A program made the position numbers and the translations under genes. The notes below the pieces were generated by a model, which had not been told where the DNA came from, did not search any database, and was given only the letters and a program-made list of their open reading frames with translations. This document shows, piece after piece, positions 1-9,455 of a stretch of DNA of 64,000 nt. The number at the start of each line of letters is the position of its first letter. Positions within the stretch are counted from its first letter, which is position 1. Origin of the DNA: Nocardia bovistercoris (GTDB lineage: Bacteria; Actinomycetota; Actinomycetes; Mycobacteriales; Mycobacteriaceae); NCBI RefSeq assembly GCF_015674855.1, contig NZ_JADMLG010000025.1, forward strand, positions 19,556-83,555. Direction: 5' to 3'.

Positions 1-2
1 CT

Positions 3-3000
3 GCTGTACTGAACGACCATGTAATATTCCAGGCTGCGTTGGGAGATTACGAAGAGGCGACACAGACAATCGCTAGGCTGCAAGCCGCTTCGGTCAATAT
101 CTCAGCGCCCGAAGAGCGTGCGATGAACGAAATAATGGTAGCTGCTCATCGTTCCAAGCTGCTGTCCATGCAGGGGCGGTATCGGCAGGCGCGAGAAATA
201 CTCGAACAAGCGGTTTGGGATAATGCCGATATATTGCCGGATGATTATTCCGATCTGTTTTCCAGGATAGACATCGCTACCGCTTATGCGATTGCTCTCA
301 TCGGCTGTGAAGAATACCGGCGTGCTACGGAGATCGGCAACGAAGTCCTCGAAATGATGAATATAATGCACGAGGTTCTCAAGGATAGTGCCGAGTTCTG
401 GTGGTGGTATCACGCGTACGTGCCGCAAGTCGCCGCCATGCAAAGCATTCTCGGGCAGATCGCAGGCCAGGCCGGAAATCTCGATGAGGGGATTACGCGC
501 TTGGAGCAGACCATCGATATGATGCGACCACTGGTCGAGGATCAGCCTGATCTGTATGCGCGCGAATATGCTGCTGTGGCGATGAATTACAGCATGTTGC
601 TGTGTCAGGCGGGTCGGAATATCGAGGCGCTTCAACAGATCGACATATCGGTCGCGTTGAACCGAGTACTGATGTCGTCTGTGCCGGAGGTCGGTCGGTT
701 CGCGACGCTCTTCTCGCTGTTGGAGCGCGTCGAGTTGTATGCGCGCCTCGATGAGCCTGATCGCCTGGCGGAAGATATGTCGGAGATCGTCGATATGATC
801 GGCGAAGTCGATGCGCATTTTCGAGGATTGGTGTTTCAATTCGCAGTCGAGCAGTTCTACGTATTGCACGGACTCGGTACTATTGCGGCCGATGTCACCG
901 TGGCGCTCGGTGAATGTGCTGTGGCGACCGGTATAGCGCTCGCCGCCGAATTCCCGCCAGATCGAGCCGAGGTACTGGGAACCACCTCCGATGTCCATAT
1001 AACATTGTTGCGACTGAAAGGCGACGAGTCGATCGTGCAGGCGATCGGCACATATGTTCGGCAGTGGCGTGACGGCGAAATCACCTGGAAACCGCCGGAG
1101 CTCGTTCGCGTGCGTAACACCGCCCACGAACGGCGCGCCTACACCGAGAGCGTCGACCTCACCCGAGCCATGCTCGATGAGGCGGACAGCGGAATGCCGC
1201 GAGTCGAGGCGTTGCGAATGCTCTGGACCGCTCTGCACGCCAGTGGACGCATGGAAGAGGCCGAAACCGCTGTCACCATGGCGATCGAAGAACTCGATGA
1301 GGTCGCGGAGTCGGAGAACCGTGACGGGTGGTTCGCCGCGATGCATGTCGAAAGGGCCAGGACGTGGACCGCGCTCGCGCGGCCGATCGAGGACCGAATA
1401 GCGGAGATTCGACGCGGACTCGCATTGTTCGATCGTGTCTCGCTGCGTCCTGCGATTCTGGGCGAGGCATACGATGACTACGCGCAACTCATGTGGACAA
1501 CCTCGAACTGGCCGGAGATGCTGATCGCCGCCCGCGGCCGGATCGAACTCGGCGGAACCGGGGTGCTGTACCACAAGGCGCTGTGTTACCAAGTGCAGGC
1601 GCTGTTTGCGCTCGAGGAGTATGAGGCCGCCGCCGATGCGGCCGATGCGGCGCTGATCGAGCTCCACGTCGCCCCTGTGCTGCCCACCGCCGAGGTGACC
1701 ATCGGCTTCGTTTCCAACCTACGCATGGACGCATTGCATCGGCTCGGCAGATTCGAGGAGGTCGATCGGTCGATCGAGGCCGCGCGCGCCGAGTTGGCGG
1801 CTACCGAAGACTGCGGATGGCGCGTCGAGGGCGCCGCGAACACACTCGCACTGGCGTTCCGCCGAAAAGGCGAGTTGCGAGAAGCTCTGCACTATATGGA
1901 GAGGGTGCACCGATGCCGCCGTGAGCGTCCCGACGGACAGGGAGATCTGGTGCAGAACCTGATATGGGCCGCCGAAGTAGCGAACCGAATCGGTGAGTGG
2001 CCCCGCTCGGAAGCGCTCGCGGTCGAAGCCGTCGAGGTCGCCCGCAGAAACGGACTTCCCGATCGTGGCCCACTGTATTCGCTCTACATCGCGCGCCAAG
2101 CCCTCGGCGACGCGGCCGAGGTCATCGCGGTCATCGATGAACTGAGATCACGCTACGTCGGAGAATTCTCCATGCTGCACCTGCTGGATTCGTGGTCGGC
2201 GTGGCAGCATATGCGTCTGGGCGAGACGACGACGGCGGCGGATATCGCGCGCAGAGCACTCGGTTACCCGTTTTCGCCGATCACGGTGTCCACATGGGCG
2301 CATGGTCAAGCGCTCGGCATCGAAGCGGCTGTCGCGCGAGAGCATCTGCCTCCCGGAGAACTTCTGGTGCGGATGCGGACTGCTTGCCCGGAGGCGACGC
2401 CGCAGGCCATCGCGATCGCGATCCTCAGCTATGTGGACTCGCTCTGCACTTTCGCGCGTGACGACACCGTCGTCGATCATTTGGTCGCAGCCGATGATCT
2501 ACTCGCCGATACCGAGCTGACCGCTACGACTGTCGACGTACGATCCAGTATCGCGACTTACGGTTTCGCGATCGGAGTCCTACCGGACCCGCTGCCGCAC
2601 GTACGGCGCGCACTGGCGACCGCCGAGGCTCTCGGCGATCCGGTCGCACGCGCTCGAGCCGAGAACACCCACGCGTGGATTCTGCACTGGCTGGGGCGCG
2701 ACGCCGAGGCGGTCGAGCAGACCGAGATCGCGATCGCGGCGGCGCGAAAGCTGCCGGAGGAGACCGGAATGCGTCACCACCGGCTGTGCTCCGCGCTCGT
2801 GATGAGAGCGACCTACCGGGGCGACCGTGCCATGGTCGAGGAGAGTCTGTCGGACGTGTCGGAGGCGCTGTCGTTGCTCTGGCCACACTGGAAGCCCGAC
2901 GACCCCGTCGAGGTCAACCGCGCGCAACTGTTCGCGATACGCGCTCGATGCCATTACCACCGTGGTGATTTCGAGGACGCGAGTGCGGACGTCCGGATCG

Positions 3001-3227
3001 CGCTCGCCATGAGCCGTCCGTGGATCGGCATCAACCCGCGCATTCGTGAAGTCGGACTCGCACGAATCCTGACGACCCTGGCTCTCGTACAGGACAAGCG
3101 AGGCCAAGACTTCGGTCCGACGGCGACCGAGGCCGCCGCCCTGTGGAAGCGGGCGGAAGGTCGCGGGCTCGCCCTTCCGCCTTCGGATCCGGCCGTGGTC
3201 GCCGAACTGCTGGGCCGATATCGGTAG
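3..3227 (+). CDS. Very large TPR-repeat protein, 5' end outside window
   Basis: The reading frame is open to the left edge, so the gene starts upstream; about 1,075 residues are visible and the first in-window start-like codon (TTG at 39) is unlikely to be real. The protein is almost all alpha-helical TPR-like repeats (pairs of helices rich in A, L, E and R, such as the GRYRQAREILEQAV and GRMEEAETAV segments). No enzyme motif or membrane segment is visible. TPR arrays of this size usually act as sensor or scaffold tails of signalling or conflict ATPases, so any effector or NTPase domain would lie upstream. The 5' third is visibly richer in A/T than the rest. It is convergent with the trypco2 gene, 19 nt away. 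Confidence 0.75.
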   Translation, partial: AVLNDHVIFQAALGDYEEATQTIARLQAASVNISAPEERAMNEIMVAAHRSKLLSMQGRYRQAREILEQAVWDNADILPDDYSDLFSRIDIATAYAIALIGCEEYRRATEIGNEVLEMMNIMHEVLKDSAEFWWWYHAYVPQVAAMQSILGQIAGQAGNLDEGITRLEQTIDMMRPLVEDQPDLYAREYAAVAMNYSMLLCQAGRNIEALQQIDISVALNRVLMSSVPEVGRFATLFSLLERVELYARLDEPDRLAEDMSEIVDMIGEVDAHFRGLVFQFAVEQFYVLHGLGTIAADVTVALGECAVATGIALAAEFPPDRAEVLGTTSDVHITLLRLKGDESIVQAIGTYVRQWRDGEITWKPPELVRVRNTAHERRAYTESVDLTRAMLDEADSGMPRVEALRMLWTALHASGRMEEAETAVTMAIEELDEVAESENRDGWFAAMHVERARTWTALARPIEDRIAEIRRGLALFDRVSLRPAILGEAYDDYAQLMWTTSNWPEMLIAARGRIELGGTGVLYHKALCYQVQALFALEEYEAAADAADAALIELHVAPVLPTAEVTIGFVSNLRMDALHRLGRFEEVDRSIEAARAELAATEDCGWRVEGAANTLALAFRRKGELREALHYMERVHRCRRERPDGQGDLVQNLIWAAEVANRIGEWPRSEALAVEAVEVARRNGLPDRGPLYSLYIARQALGDAAEVIAVIDELRSRYVGEFSMLHLLDSWSAWQHMRLGETTTAADIARRALGYPFSPITVSTWAHGQALGIEAAVAREHLPPGELLVRMRTACPEATPQAIAIAILSYVDSLCTFARDDTVVDHLVAADDLLADTELTATTVDVRSSIATYGFAIGVLPDPLPHVRRALATAEALGDPVARARAENTHAWILHWLGRDAEAVEQTEIAIAAARKLPEETGMRHHRLCSALVMRATYRGDRAMVEESLSDVSEALSLLWPHWKPDDPVEVNRAQLFAIRARCHYHRGDFEDASADVRIALAMSRPWIGINPRIREVGLARILTTLALVQDKRGQDFGPTATEAAALWKRAEGRGLALPPSDPAVVAELLGRYR

Positions 3228-3246
3228 CTACCGGCCTGCGCGCATG

Positions 3247-3600
3247 TCAGCGCGACGGAATGCCGGTGACCTCGTCGGATACATTCACGCTGGTTCCGTC
3301 CGAGGTGACCGGCTTCAGCGCGATCTTCAACCGTTGCGTCGTCGTGGTGGCGCTGGCGACGGACGCTCCCGCGTTCAGTACCCACAGTTTGATACCCGCG
3401 CTCGCCTTGGCGTCGCTGGTGAGCGCGACGGTGAACTCGAGTTCGATGTCACCGAGCTGCAACCGGATATCGGATTCGGCCGATGCCGCCACGGCCCTGG
3501 ACAACTGGGCGCGGACCGCCGCTATCACGTCGGTGAGCTCGAACTTTTCGGGCTCTCGCAGGGATGGGAGAAGGGGATCGGTTCTTGCCGCCTCGCTCAT
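3247..3600 (-). CDS. Trypsin-co-occurring domain 2 (trypco2) protein
   Basis: A 117-residue protein from the ATG at 3600; a longer frame continues upstream but would overlap the cupin gene. The layout matches the trypco2 family as I recall it: an N-terminal helix (LTDVIAAVRAQLSRAV), a strand pair LQLGDIELEFTVAL, a KLWVLNAG strand and a closing QRLKIALKPV strand. The domain is known from predicted conflict or signalling modules that also carry trypsin-like, TPR, caspase/CHAT or NTPase proteins; its biochemistry is unknown. Its position next to the giant TPR protein fits such a module. Family assignment is by eye, moderately sure. Confidence 0.65.
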   Translation of the reverse strand: MSEAARTDPLLPSLREPEKFELTDVIAAVRAQLSRAVAASAESDIRLQLGDIELEFTVALTSDAKASAGIKLWVLNAGASVASATTTTQRLKIALKPVTSDGTSVNVSDEVTGIPSR

Positions 3601-3656
3601 GCGGCCAAGCGTACTCGGTGGACGCCGAATCGAAACGCTCTGCGCGTGTTTCGGTG

Positions 3657-4067
3657 TCAGTCCATGCGGAAGTCGGCGAAGTCGAAGCCGGGGGAGACCA
3701 CGCAGCTGACCAGGGCGTAGGTGTGGGTGAGGGGGCGGGCGGATTGGGTCGCGCCGCCGGGGACGAGCGCTTGTGGGCGCTGGCCCGCCTCGATGTCGGG
3801 GCCGAGGATGATTTCCGTGCCCGCGATGTCGAGGGCGAGGGGGCCGCCTCGGTGCCAGAGCCACACTTCGTCGGAGGTGACGGTGTGCGGGGCGGAGTGT
3901 TCGCCCGGCATCAGCAGGAAATAGATGCCGGTTGCGCTGGCACGGACGCCCGGATAGCCGTCTGGGGTGAATTCTGTTGTCGTGCGCCAAGTCTCGCGGA
4001 ACCAACCGCCTTCGGGGTGGGGTTGGAGGTCGAGTGCGGCGGCCAGGGGCGGGCGGGTGTCGGTCAT
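3657..4067 (-). CDS. Cupin_5 (DUF985) family protein
   Basis: A 136-residue single-domain cupin. The family signature is clear: HPEGGWFRETWR near residue 17, a TGIYFLLMPGEHSAPHTVTSDEVW block holding the cupin histidines and glutamate, and a closing VSCVVSPGFDFADF near the C-terminus. DUF985 proteins are small beta-barrels of uncertain function. It is divergent from the AraC regulator at 4179, with about 110 bp between the starts, so the two may share a control region; no further role can be read. Confidence 0.8.
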   Translation of the reverse strand: MTDTRPPLAAALDLQPHPEGGWFRETWRTTTEFTPDGYPGVRASATGIYFLLMPGEHSAPHTVTSDEVWLWHRGGPLALDIAGTEIILGPDIEAGQRPQALVPGGATQSARPLTHTYALVSCVVSPGFDFADFRMD

Positions 4068-4178
4068 CGTTCTACGGTATCCGGTGGTCGTTTCGATCCG
4101 TGCCGAGTGAGTGTACGAATACCCATGATTCCGCTATCTCTGTCTGATCCACTCACCTGATTGTAGATAGAGTGAATT

Positions 4179-5138
4179 GTGGACATTCTGAGCGAGACCG
4201 TCGCGGCCATTCGGACCGGTAATCCGGTTTCGGGGATGTTCGTTCGGCATGCGCCGTGGGGGCGGAGCTATCCGGTGGTGCCCGGTGCCGGATTCCATGT
4301 GGTGCTGCAGGGAGCGTGTCTGCTGACTCCGCCCGACGGTATGGCGGTGCGCACTCTCGGAGATGCGGGGGCCGCGCCCGGTGTGGCGGTGCCGCTCGGA
4401 GTGGGTGATGTGGTGTTCCTGCCGCGCGGTGTCGACCATGTCCTGCTCGACAGTGCGGGCAGCGCGATCACCGAGATCGCGCTGCCCGGCGAGCCGAGGG
4501 AACTGCCCGGTCCCGGGGCGCGCAGCGTATTGCTTTGCGGTGCTTATGAACTCGGTCGCGCCCGCAGCCATCCGCTGCTGGACGAGCTGCCGGAACTCGT
4601 GCACATCCCCGCGCGGCCCGGTCACCACACCGCGCTGCGCGCGACGGTCGACCTGCTCGCCGCCGAGGTCGCCGACCCGCGTCAGGGCAGTGACGCGGCC
4701 GTGCCCGCCCTGCTGGAAACCCTGCTGCTGTTCCTGCTGCGCGCCTGGTTCGAGGAGGCGAGCCGCGACCATCCCACCGGATGGGCCGCCGCGTGTACCG
4801 ACCCGGCCGTCGCCGCCGCCCTGCGTGCGATCCACGAGCATCCCGCCCGCCCCTGGACCGTGCCCGAGCTGGGCGCTGTCGCGGGCGTCTCCCGAGCCAC
4901 CCTCGCCCGCCGCTTCACCGCGACCGTCGGCGAACCACCCCTGTCCTACCTCACCCGCTGGCGCATGCTCACCGCCGCCCGCCTGCTCCGCGACACCGAT
5001 ATCGCGCTGGCCGCCGTGGCCCGAAGAGTCGGCTACACCTCGGAATTCGCGTTCGCCAAAGCCTTCAAACGCGAGTACGGACTGCCTCCGGGGCGCTACC
5101 GTCACGCGGGTGATGAATCCGTCTTGATAGCAGTGTGA
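4179..5138 (+). CDS. AraC-family regulator with N-terminal cupin sensor
   Basis: A 319-residue protein starting at GTG 4179. Residues about 1-180 form a cupin_6/AraC-binding sensor domain (LGVGDVVFLPRGVDHVLLD). The last 100 or so residues carry two helix-turn-helix motifs: PWTVPELGAVAGVSRATLARRF, and LAAVARRVGYTSEFAFAKAFKREYG, which ends in the AraC signature. Upstream lies the divergent cupin gene; downstream the DUF427 gene is convergent. The ligand is unknown. Confidence 0.88.
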   Translation: MDILSETVAAIRTGNPVSGMFVRHAPWGRSYPVVPGAGFHVVLQGACLLTPPDGMAVRTLGDAGAAPGVAVPLGVGDVVFLPRGVDHVLLDSAGSAITEIALPGEPRELPGPGARSVLLCGAYELGRARSHPLLDELPELVHIPARPGHHTALRATVDLLAAEVADPRQGSDAAVPALLETLLLFLLRAWFEEASRDHPTGWAAACTDPAVAAALRAIHEHPARPWTVPELGAVAGVSRATLARRFTATVGEPPLSYLTRWRMLTAARLLRDTDIALAAVARRVGYTSEFAFAKAFKREYGLPPGRYRHAGDESVLIAV

Positions 5139-5228
5139 TTCGTAATCTCTCCACGAAAAACGATGGCCTGCAATTGGACGCGGTCGAGCCCGGTGCGCTG
5201 ATCGGGAGGGCCGAATGGAGCGAGCAAG

Positions 5229-6029
5229 TCAACTGAACGGGGAATGCGGCCGCGCTTGGAGTTCACCGTCGACGTAGATGTCGACCTTCTCGTTGTAGAA
5301 GCAGGCCAGCCCCGCGACCTTCTGACTCTCCGGCAGCGGAGTGCGGTATATCCAGACGTAGTCCGGATATTCGGTATCGCCGAGCCGAACCGTCCAATAG
5401 TCGGCGGTGCCTTTGTAGGGGCAACCGGTGTGGGTCTCGGAGGGCCGCAGCAGTTCGGTCCGCACGTCCACGAGCGGCAGATAATACCTCGGCGGAAGTC
5501 CGGTTTCGAACAGGATGCGAGGAGAACGAGAATCGGCCAGCGTGACGCCGTCGATCTCCACGCGGATATGACGTGAACTCGCGAGGATGTCGACGCGCGA
5601 ATACGGACTGCGCGGGTGAACGTAAACCGGTTCATCCTCCTCGAACCACTCGTCCATGGCATCCCATTCGAAGCGGACCAGATCGTTCAACCGTGAAATA
5701 GGGGAGTCGAGGTAACGCAGTGCGGCGTCGCGCGCGGTCGTGCCGGGCACCACCACGTCATAACCGGTGGCCGCTCCGCGACTGGGCGAGTGCCGCGTAC
5801 TCCCGTTGGGTTCGAGTTCGGCGCGCACATCGGCGACCGGCAGATAGTAGGCCGGATAGTGGGGGTTCTCCCACACCAGCACCGGCTGCGCCGAATCCGC
5901 CACGACCTGCCCGCCCAGATGAACCCTGACCCGCTTGTGACCGGTCTCGACCATGACTCGCCCGCGATGCGCCTCGTCCATAAGGCCCGACGGTACTCCG
6001 TACCGCCCCGCGCGGCGACGCTCGTTCAC
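5229..6029 (-). CDS. Tandem DUF427 protein
   Basis: Up to 266 residues from the ATG at 6029; in-frame Met17 and Met26 are alternative starts and the very N-terminus is not conserved-looking. Two copies of the DUF427 fold follow each other: the first holds RVRVHLGGQVVADS...YYLPVADV (about residues 33-75), the second HIRVEIDGVTLADS...RYYLPLVDV (about 155-195) followed by CPYKGTADYWTVRLGD. DUF427 domains are widespread small beta folds of unknown activity. The 220 bp upstream to the fadE33 stop hold no other gene that I can support. Confidence 0.82.
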   Translation of the reverse strand: MNERRRAGRYGVPSGLMDEAHRGRVMVETGHKRVRVHLGGQVVADSAQPVLVWENPHYPAYYLPVADVRAELEPNGSTRHSPSRGAATGYDVVVPGTTARDAALRYLDSPISRLNDLVRFEWDAMDEWFEEDEPVYVHPRSPYSRVDILASSRHIRVEIDGVTLADSRSPRILFETGLPPRYYLPLVDVRTELLRPSETHTGCPYKGTADYWTVRLGDTEYPDYVWIYRTPLPESQKVAGLACFYNEKVDIYVDGELQARPHSPFS

Positions 6030-6253
6030 TCAGCTCGATCGCGGCAGTGTCCGCCTGCGCCCCCGTCCGTTCGGAAGCAGTGACCGTCGACCGAATCGGG
6101 CATCGGTGACCCCACATGACTCGTTCACTCGGCGCACATCGATCGCCTTCCGAATCGGCCGCCACGGGGCAGCTCCGGTAGCCGACCGACTGTGACGTGG
6201 TGCTGCCGTGTGGCGCGATCGTCCCCGAGCCTGTGCGACTCGGGGTACGGGGA

Positions 6254-7315
6254 TCAGGACGTGGGGACGAGGGGTCTGCGGGGTGTGCCGAACAGTTGGG
6301 CGTCCGCGTGCGCGCGTTTGAAGAACAAGTGGGCGTCGTGTTCCCAGGTGATGGCTATGCCGCCGTGGAGTTGCGTCATCTCCGCGACCACCGTCGTGAA
6401 TGCTTCCGAGCAGTGCACGCGCGCCGCCCAGATGTCTTCGGATGCGGTGGGGGCGGCTTCGGCGATGGCCGCGGTGGCCGCGACCGAGGCCGATTCGGCC
6501 GATTCCACGAGGACGTACATATCGGCCATACGGTGTTTGAGCGCTTGGAAGCTTCCGATGGCGCGGCCGAACTGCACGCGCGATTTGGTGTATTCGACGG
6601 TGAGTTCGAGGCAGCGCCGAGCCGCGCCGACCTGCTCGGCAGCAATTGCGGCCCAAGCGATTTCGCGAAGCCGGGCGGTGAGTTCGGCGGGATCGCGGTC
6701 GCCGAGTCGGCGAGCGGTCACGGCGTCGAAGGTGACCTCGGAGAGTTTGCGGGTGGGGTCCAGGGTGGCCGACGGGCGTCGCGTGATGCCCGCGGCGTCG
6801 GCGGCGACTTCGTACAATCCGGCGGCGGTGACCGCGATCAGGGTGTCCGCGCCGGTGCCGTCGATGACGTAATGTGCCGTGCCGGTGAGTTTTTCGCCCT
6901 CGGCGGTGATGCCGGGGGTGTCCCAGCCGTCCGGTCCGGCCCAGCAGAGCGCCAGCGTCGTCTGCCCTTCGGCGACACCGGGGAGCAGGCGCGCGGCGGC
7001 GTCGGCGGCACCGCTGAGCAGGACGGCCTGCACGCCGAGCACGGCCGAACCGAGCATCGGCACCGCGGCCAGGGTTCGGCCCAATTCGCCTACCACGAGC
7101 AGGGATTCGACCAGTCCGGCGCCGACGCCCTCGTATTCCTCTGGCACCGCGAGCGCGGCGACCCCGATCTGTTCGCACAGCAGCCGCCACAGCGTCGGGT
7201 CGTAGCCGAGTTCCTGCGCGGCTCCCGCCCGCACCGCCGTGCTGTCGGCGTGTTTGGTGAGCAGGGCCCGCACCGAGGCGATCAGGTCCTTGTGGTCGTC
7301 GCGTGTCGCCGTCAT
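6254..7315 (-). CDS. fadE33: Acyl-CoA dehydrogenase, FadE33-like
   Basis: A 353-residue acyl-CoA dehydrogenase, last gene of the fadD3 operon. The start (ATG 7315) overlaps the fadE32 stop by 4 nt. It shows a short N-terminal helical domain and the C-terminal RVQFGRAIGSFQALKHRMADM motif used for FAD contact across subunits, but lacks the usual catalytic-base segment of FadE31. FadE31 and FadE33 are known to form heterotetramers in M. tuberculosis. The likely role is a late beta-oxidation dehydrogenation in CD-ring breakdown. Name assigned by synteny (fadD3-fadE31-32-33). Confidence 0.85.
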   Translation of the reverse strand: MTATRDDHKDLIASVRALLTKHADSTAVRAGAAQELGYDPTLWRLLCEQIGVAALAVPEEYEGVGAGLVESLLVVGELGRTLAAVPMLGSAVLGVQAVLLSGAADAAARLLPGVAEGQTTLALCWAGPDGWDTPGITAEGEKLTGTAHYVIDGTGADTLIAVTAAGLYEVAADAAGITRRPSATLDPTRKLSEVTFDAVTARRLGDRDPAELTARLREIAWAAIAAEQVGAARRCLELTVEYTKSRVQFGRAIGSFQALKHRMADMYVLVESAESASVAATAAIAEAAPTASEDIWAARVHCSEAFTTVVAEMTQLHGGIAITWEHDAHLFFKRAHADAQLFGTPRRPLVPTS

Positions 7316-8322
7316 GCCGTGCCTCGCTGTGCTTGCTGACGCAGGGCCTGTGCGATGCGTCCGCGATGGAGATCCGCGGTGCCCCAGGCCGCGCGCAGGG
7401 CGGTGACCTTGGTCAGCCACAGTGACAGGTCGTATTCGGCGGTGTAACCGATCGCACCGTGTACCTGGAGTGCGGCGCGCGCGGCGGCGTAGGCGGCTTC
7501 GCCGCAGGTCACGTACGCGGCGGAAACGTCTCGCGCCCTGGTCGACTCGCCCGTGGTGAGCGCGGCGCGCAACAGCAGCGGTTCGGCCAGATCCAATCCG
7601 ATCAGCACATCCGCCAATCTCTGTTTCACGGCCTGGAATTCGCCGATCTGCTTGCCGAACTGCTTGCGCTGCTTGGCGTATTCGGTGGCGGCGTGCAGCA
7701 GCGCGCGTCCGGCGCCGAGCAGTTGCGCGGCGGCCGCGAGGGCGCCTGCGTCGAATGCCGCCGCCGACGCCTCGGCCACACCTTCGACCATGACCTCGTC
7801 GACGTGCACCTGGAACAACCGCCGGGCCGGGTCGATGGACCGAACCGCGTCGCCACGCCGTCCCGTGCACAGCCGGTCACCGTCGAGGACGAGCACCACC
7901 TCGGCGACATCGGCGTCGAGCGCGACGGTATCGCGGCCCGTGGCGGCGAAACCGAGGGTGCCGAGCGACGCGCCATCGGCGAGTCCGGGCAGCCAGCGGT
8001 CGGCGAGGTCGGTGTCGGGCAGCGCCTGGAGCAGCGCGGGGATCGCGGCGGCGGTCTCCACCAGCGGACCCGGCGCGGCCGCGCGGCCGATCTCCTGGAA
8101 CGCGACCACCAGGTCGATCGGTTCGGCCTCGACGCCGCCGTGCGCCTCCCGCACCGCGAGACCGAGCGCGCCCGCGCCCGCGAGTTGGCGGATCAGCCCG
8201 AGTCCGGGCGCGGCATCGCCGTCGGCCCAGGCCCGAACGGCGGCGGGGGTGCGTCCGGCGTCGAGGAGTTTGCGCAGGCTGGCGCCGAAGTCGACGTGTT
8301 CGGAGCTGAGCGCGAACCTCAT
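7312..8322 (-). CDS. fadE32: Acyl-CoA dehydrogenase, FadE32-like
   Basis: A 336-residue acyl-CoA dehydrogenase subunit, starting with MRFALSSEHVDFG at ATG 8322 and overlapping the fadE31 stop by 4 nt (ATGA). The KQFGKQIGEFQAVKQRLADV motif sits in the C-terminal third; the middle beta domain is degenerate, typical of the non-catalytic partner in these actinobacterial alpha2-beta2 enzymes. The expected partner is FadE31. It is transcribed with fadD3 under the KstR2 operator near 11980. Confidence 0.85.
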   Translation of the reverse strand: MRFALSSEHVDFGASLRKLLDAGRTPAAVRAWADGDAAPGLGLIRQLAGAGALGLAVREAHGGVEAEPIDLVVAFQEIGRAAAPGPLVETAAAIPALLQALPDTDLADRWLPGLADGASLGTLGFAATGRDTVALDADVAEVVLVLDGDRLCTGRRGDAVRSIDPARRLFQVHVDEVMVEGVAEASAAAFDAGALAAAAQLLGAGRALLHAATEYAKQRKQFGKQIGEFQAVKQRLADVLIGLDLAEPLLLRAALTTGESTRARDVSAAYVTCGEAAYAAARAALQVHGAIGYTAEYDLSLWLTKVTALRAAWGTADLHRGRIAQALRQQAQRGTA

Positions 8323-9455
8323 CGGCTGCTTCCTCTCGGTAGTCCGAGCAGCCGCTCGGCGATGATATTGCGCTGAATCTCGTTGGTGCCCGCGTAGATC
8401 GGGCCCGACAGCGAGAACAGGTAGCCGTCGGTCCACCGGCTGCTCCGCTCGCCGGCGTCGCCGAGCACCTCCAGCGCGGTTTCGTGCATGGCGATATCGA
8501 GTTCGGACCAGAAGACCTTGGTGATCGACGATTCCGCACCGAGTTTGCCGCCTTCGTTCAGGCGGGTCACGGTGCCGAAGGTGTGCAGCCGGTATGCCTC
8601 GCTGCCGATCCACGCGTCGACCACCGCGTCGCGCCGGCCGTTGTCGGCGCCGGTGTCGAGCCACAGGTCGACCAGACGGCGTGCGGTGGCGCTGAACCGT
8701 CCCGGACTGCGCAGCGACAGACCGCGTTCGTTGCTCGAGGTGCTCATCGCCACCCGCCAGCCCTCGTTGGGCTCGCCGATCACATCGTGGTCGGGCACGA
8801 AAACGTCGTCGAGGAAGATCTCGGCGAATCCCGGTTCGCCGTCGAGCTGCGGAATCGGCCGCACCGAAACGCCTTCGGCGGTGAGCGGGAACATCAGGTA
8901 GGTCAGTCCGCGGTGGCGTTCGGCTTCCGGATCGCTGCGGAACAGGCCGAAGGCCCAGTCGGCGAAGGCCGCTCGCGAACTCCAGGTCTTCTGGCCGCTG
9001 AGCAGCCAGCCGCCGTCGGTGCGCTTGGCGGTCGACCGGATACCGGCAAGGTCGCTGCCCGCCTCCGGCTCCGACCACGCCTGCGCCCAGATGTCGTCTC
9101 CGCGCGCCATTCTCGGCATGATGCGGGCGAGCTGTTCGGGGCTGCCGTGTTCGAACAGGGTCGGCGCGAGCAGGAAGATGCCGTTCTGGCTGACCCGTCC
9201 CGGCGCGCCCGCGGCGTAGTATTCCTGTTCGAACAGCACCCATTCCAGCAGCGACGCGTCGCGTCCGCCGTATTCGCGCTGCCAGGACACCACCGAGAGC
9301 CTGGCGTCGGCGAGGGTGCGTTCCCAGTCGCGGTGCGCCTCGAATCCGGCTTCGGTGTCCATCGAGGGCAGTGGGGTCTTCGGGGTGTTGGCGGCCAGGA
9401 ACTCCCTGACCTCGTCCTGGAATTCCCGCGTCGGCTGATCCAGTTCCAGATCCAC
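8319..9455 (-). CDS. fadE31: Acyl-CoA dehydrogenase, FadE31-like catalytic subunit
   Basis: A 378-residue acyl-CoA dehydrogenase from GTG 9455 (MDLELDQPTREFQDEVREFL). The frame stays open further upstream, but that part overlaps the enoyl-CoA hydratase gene. The catalytic-type features are complete: WSEPEAGSDLAGI, GQKTWSSRAAFADWAF, and a SSNERGLS segment carrying the probable base Glu. The C-terminal IYAGTNEIQRNIIAERLLGLPR is the standard FAD/CoA end motif. Its start overlaps the preceding stop by one base (TAGTG), so translation is likely coupled. Confidence 0.88.
   Translation of the reverse strand: MDLELDQPTREFQDEVREFLAANTPKTPLPSMDTEAGFEAHRDWERTLADARLSVVSWQREYGGRDASLLEWVLFEQEYYAAGAPGRVSQNGIFLLAPTLFEHGSPEQLARIMPRMARGDDIWAQAWSEPEAGSDLAGIRSTAKRTDGGWLLSGQKTWSSRAAFADWAFGLFRSDPEAERHRGLTYLMFPLTAEGVSVRPIPQLDGEPGFAEIFLDDVFVPDHDVIGEPNEGWRVAMSTSSNERGLSLRSPGRFSATARRLVDLWLDTGADNGRRDAVVDAWIGSEAYRLHTFGTVTRLNEGGKLGAESSITKVFWSELDIAMHETALEVLGDAGERSSRWTDGYLFSLSGPIYAGTNEIQRNIIAERLLGLPRGSSR

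Noticed and set aside
102..1667. 521-codon minus-strand frame opposite the TPR gene
   Set aside because: It is the antisense shadow of a well-supported TPR coding frame; its translation is rich in Arg, His and Gln with no domain pattern.
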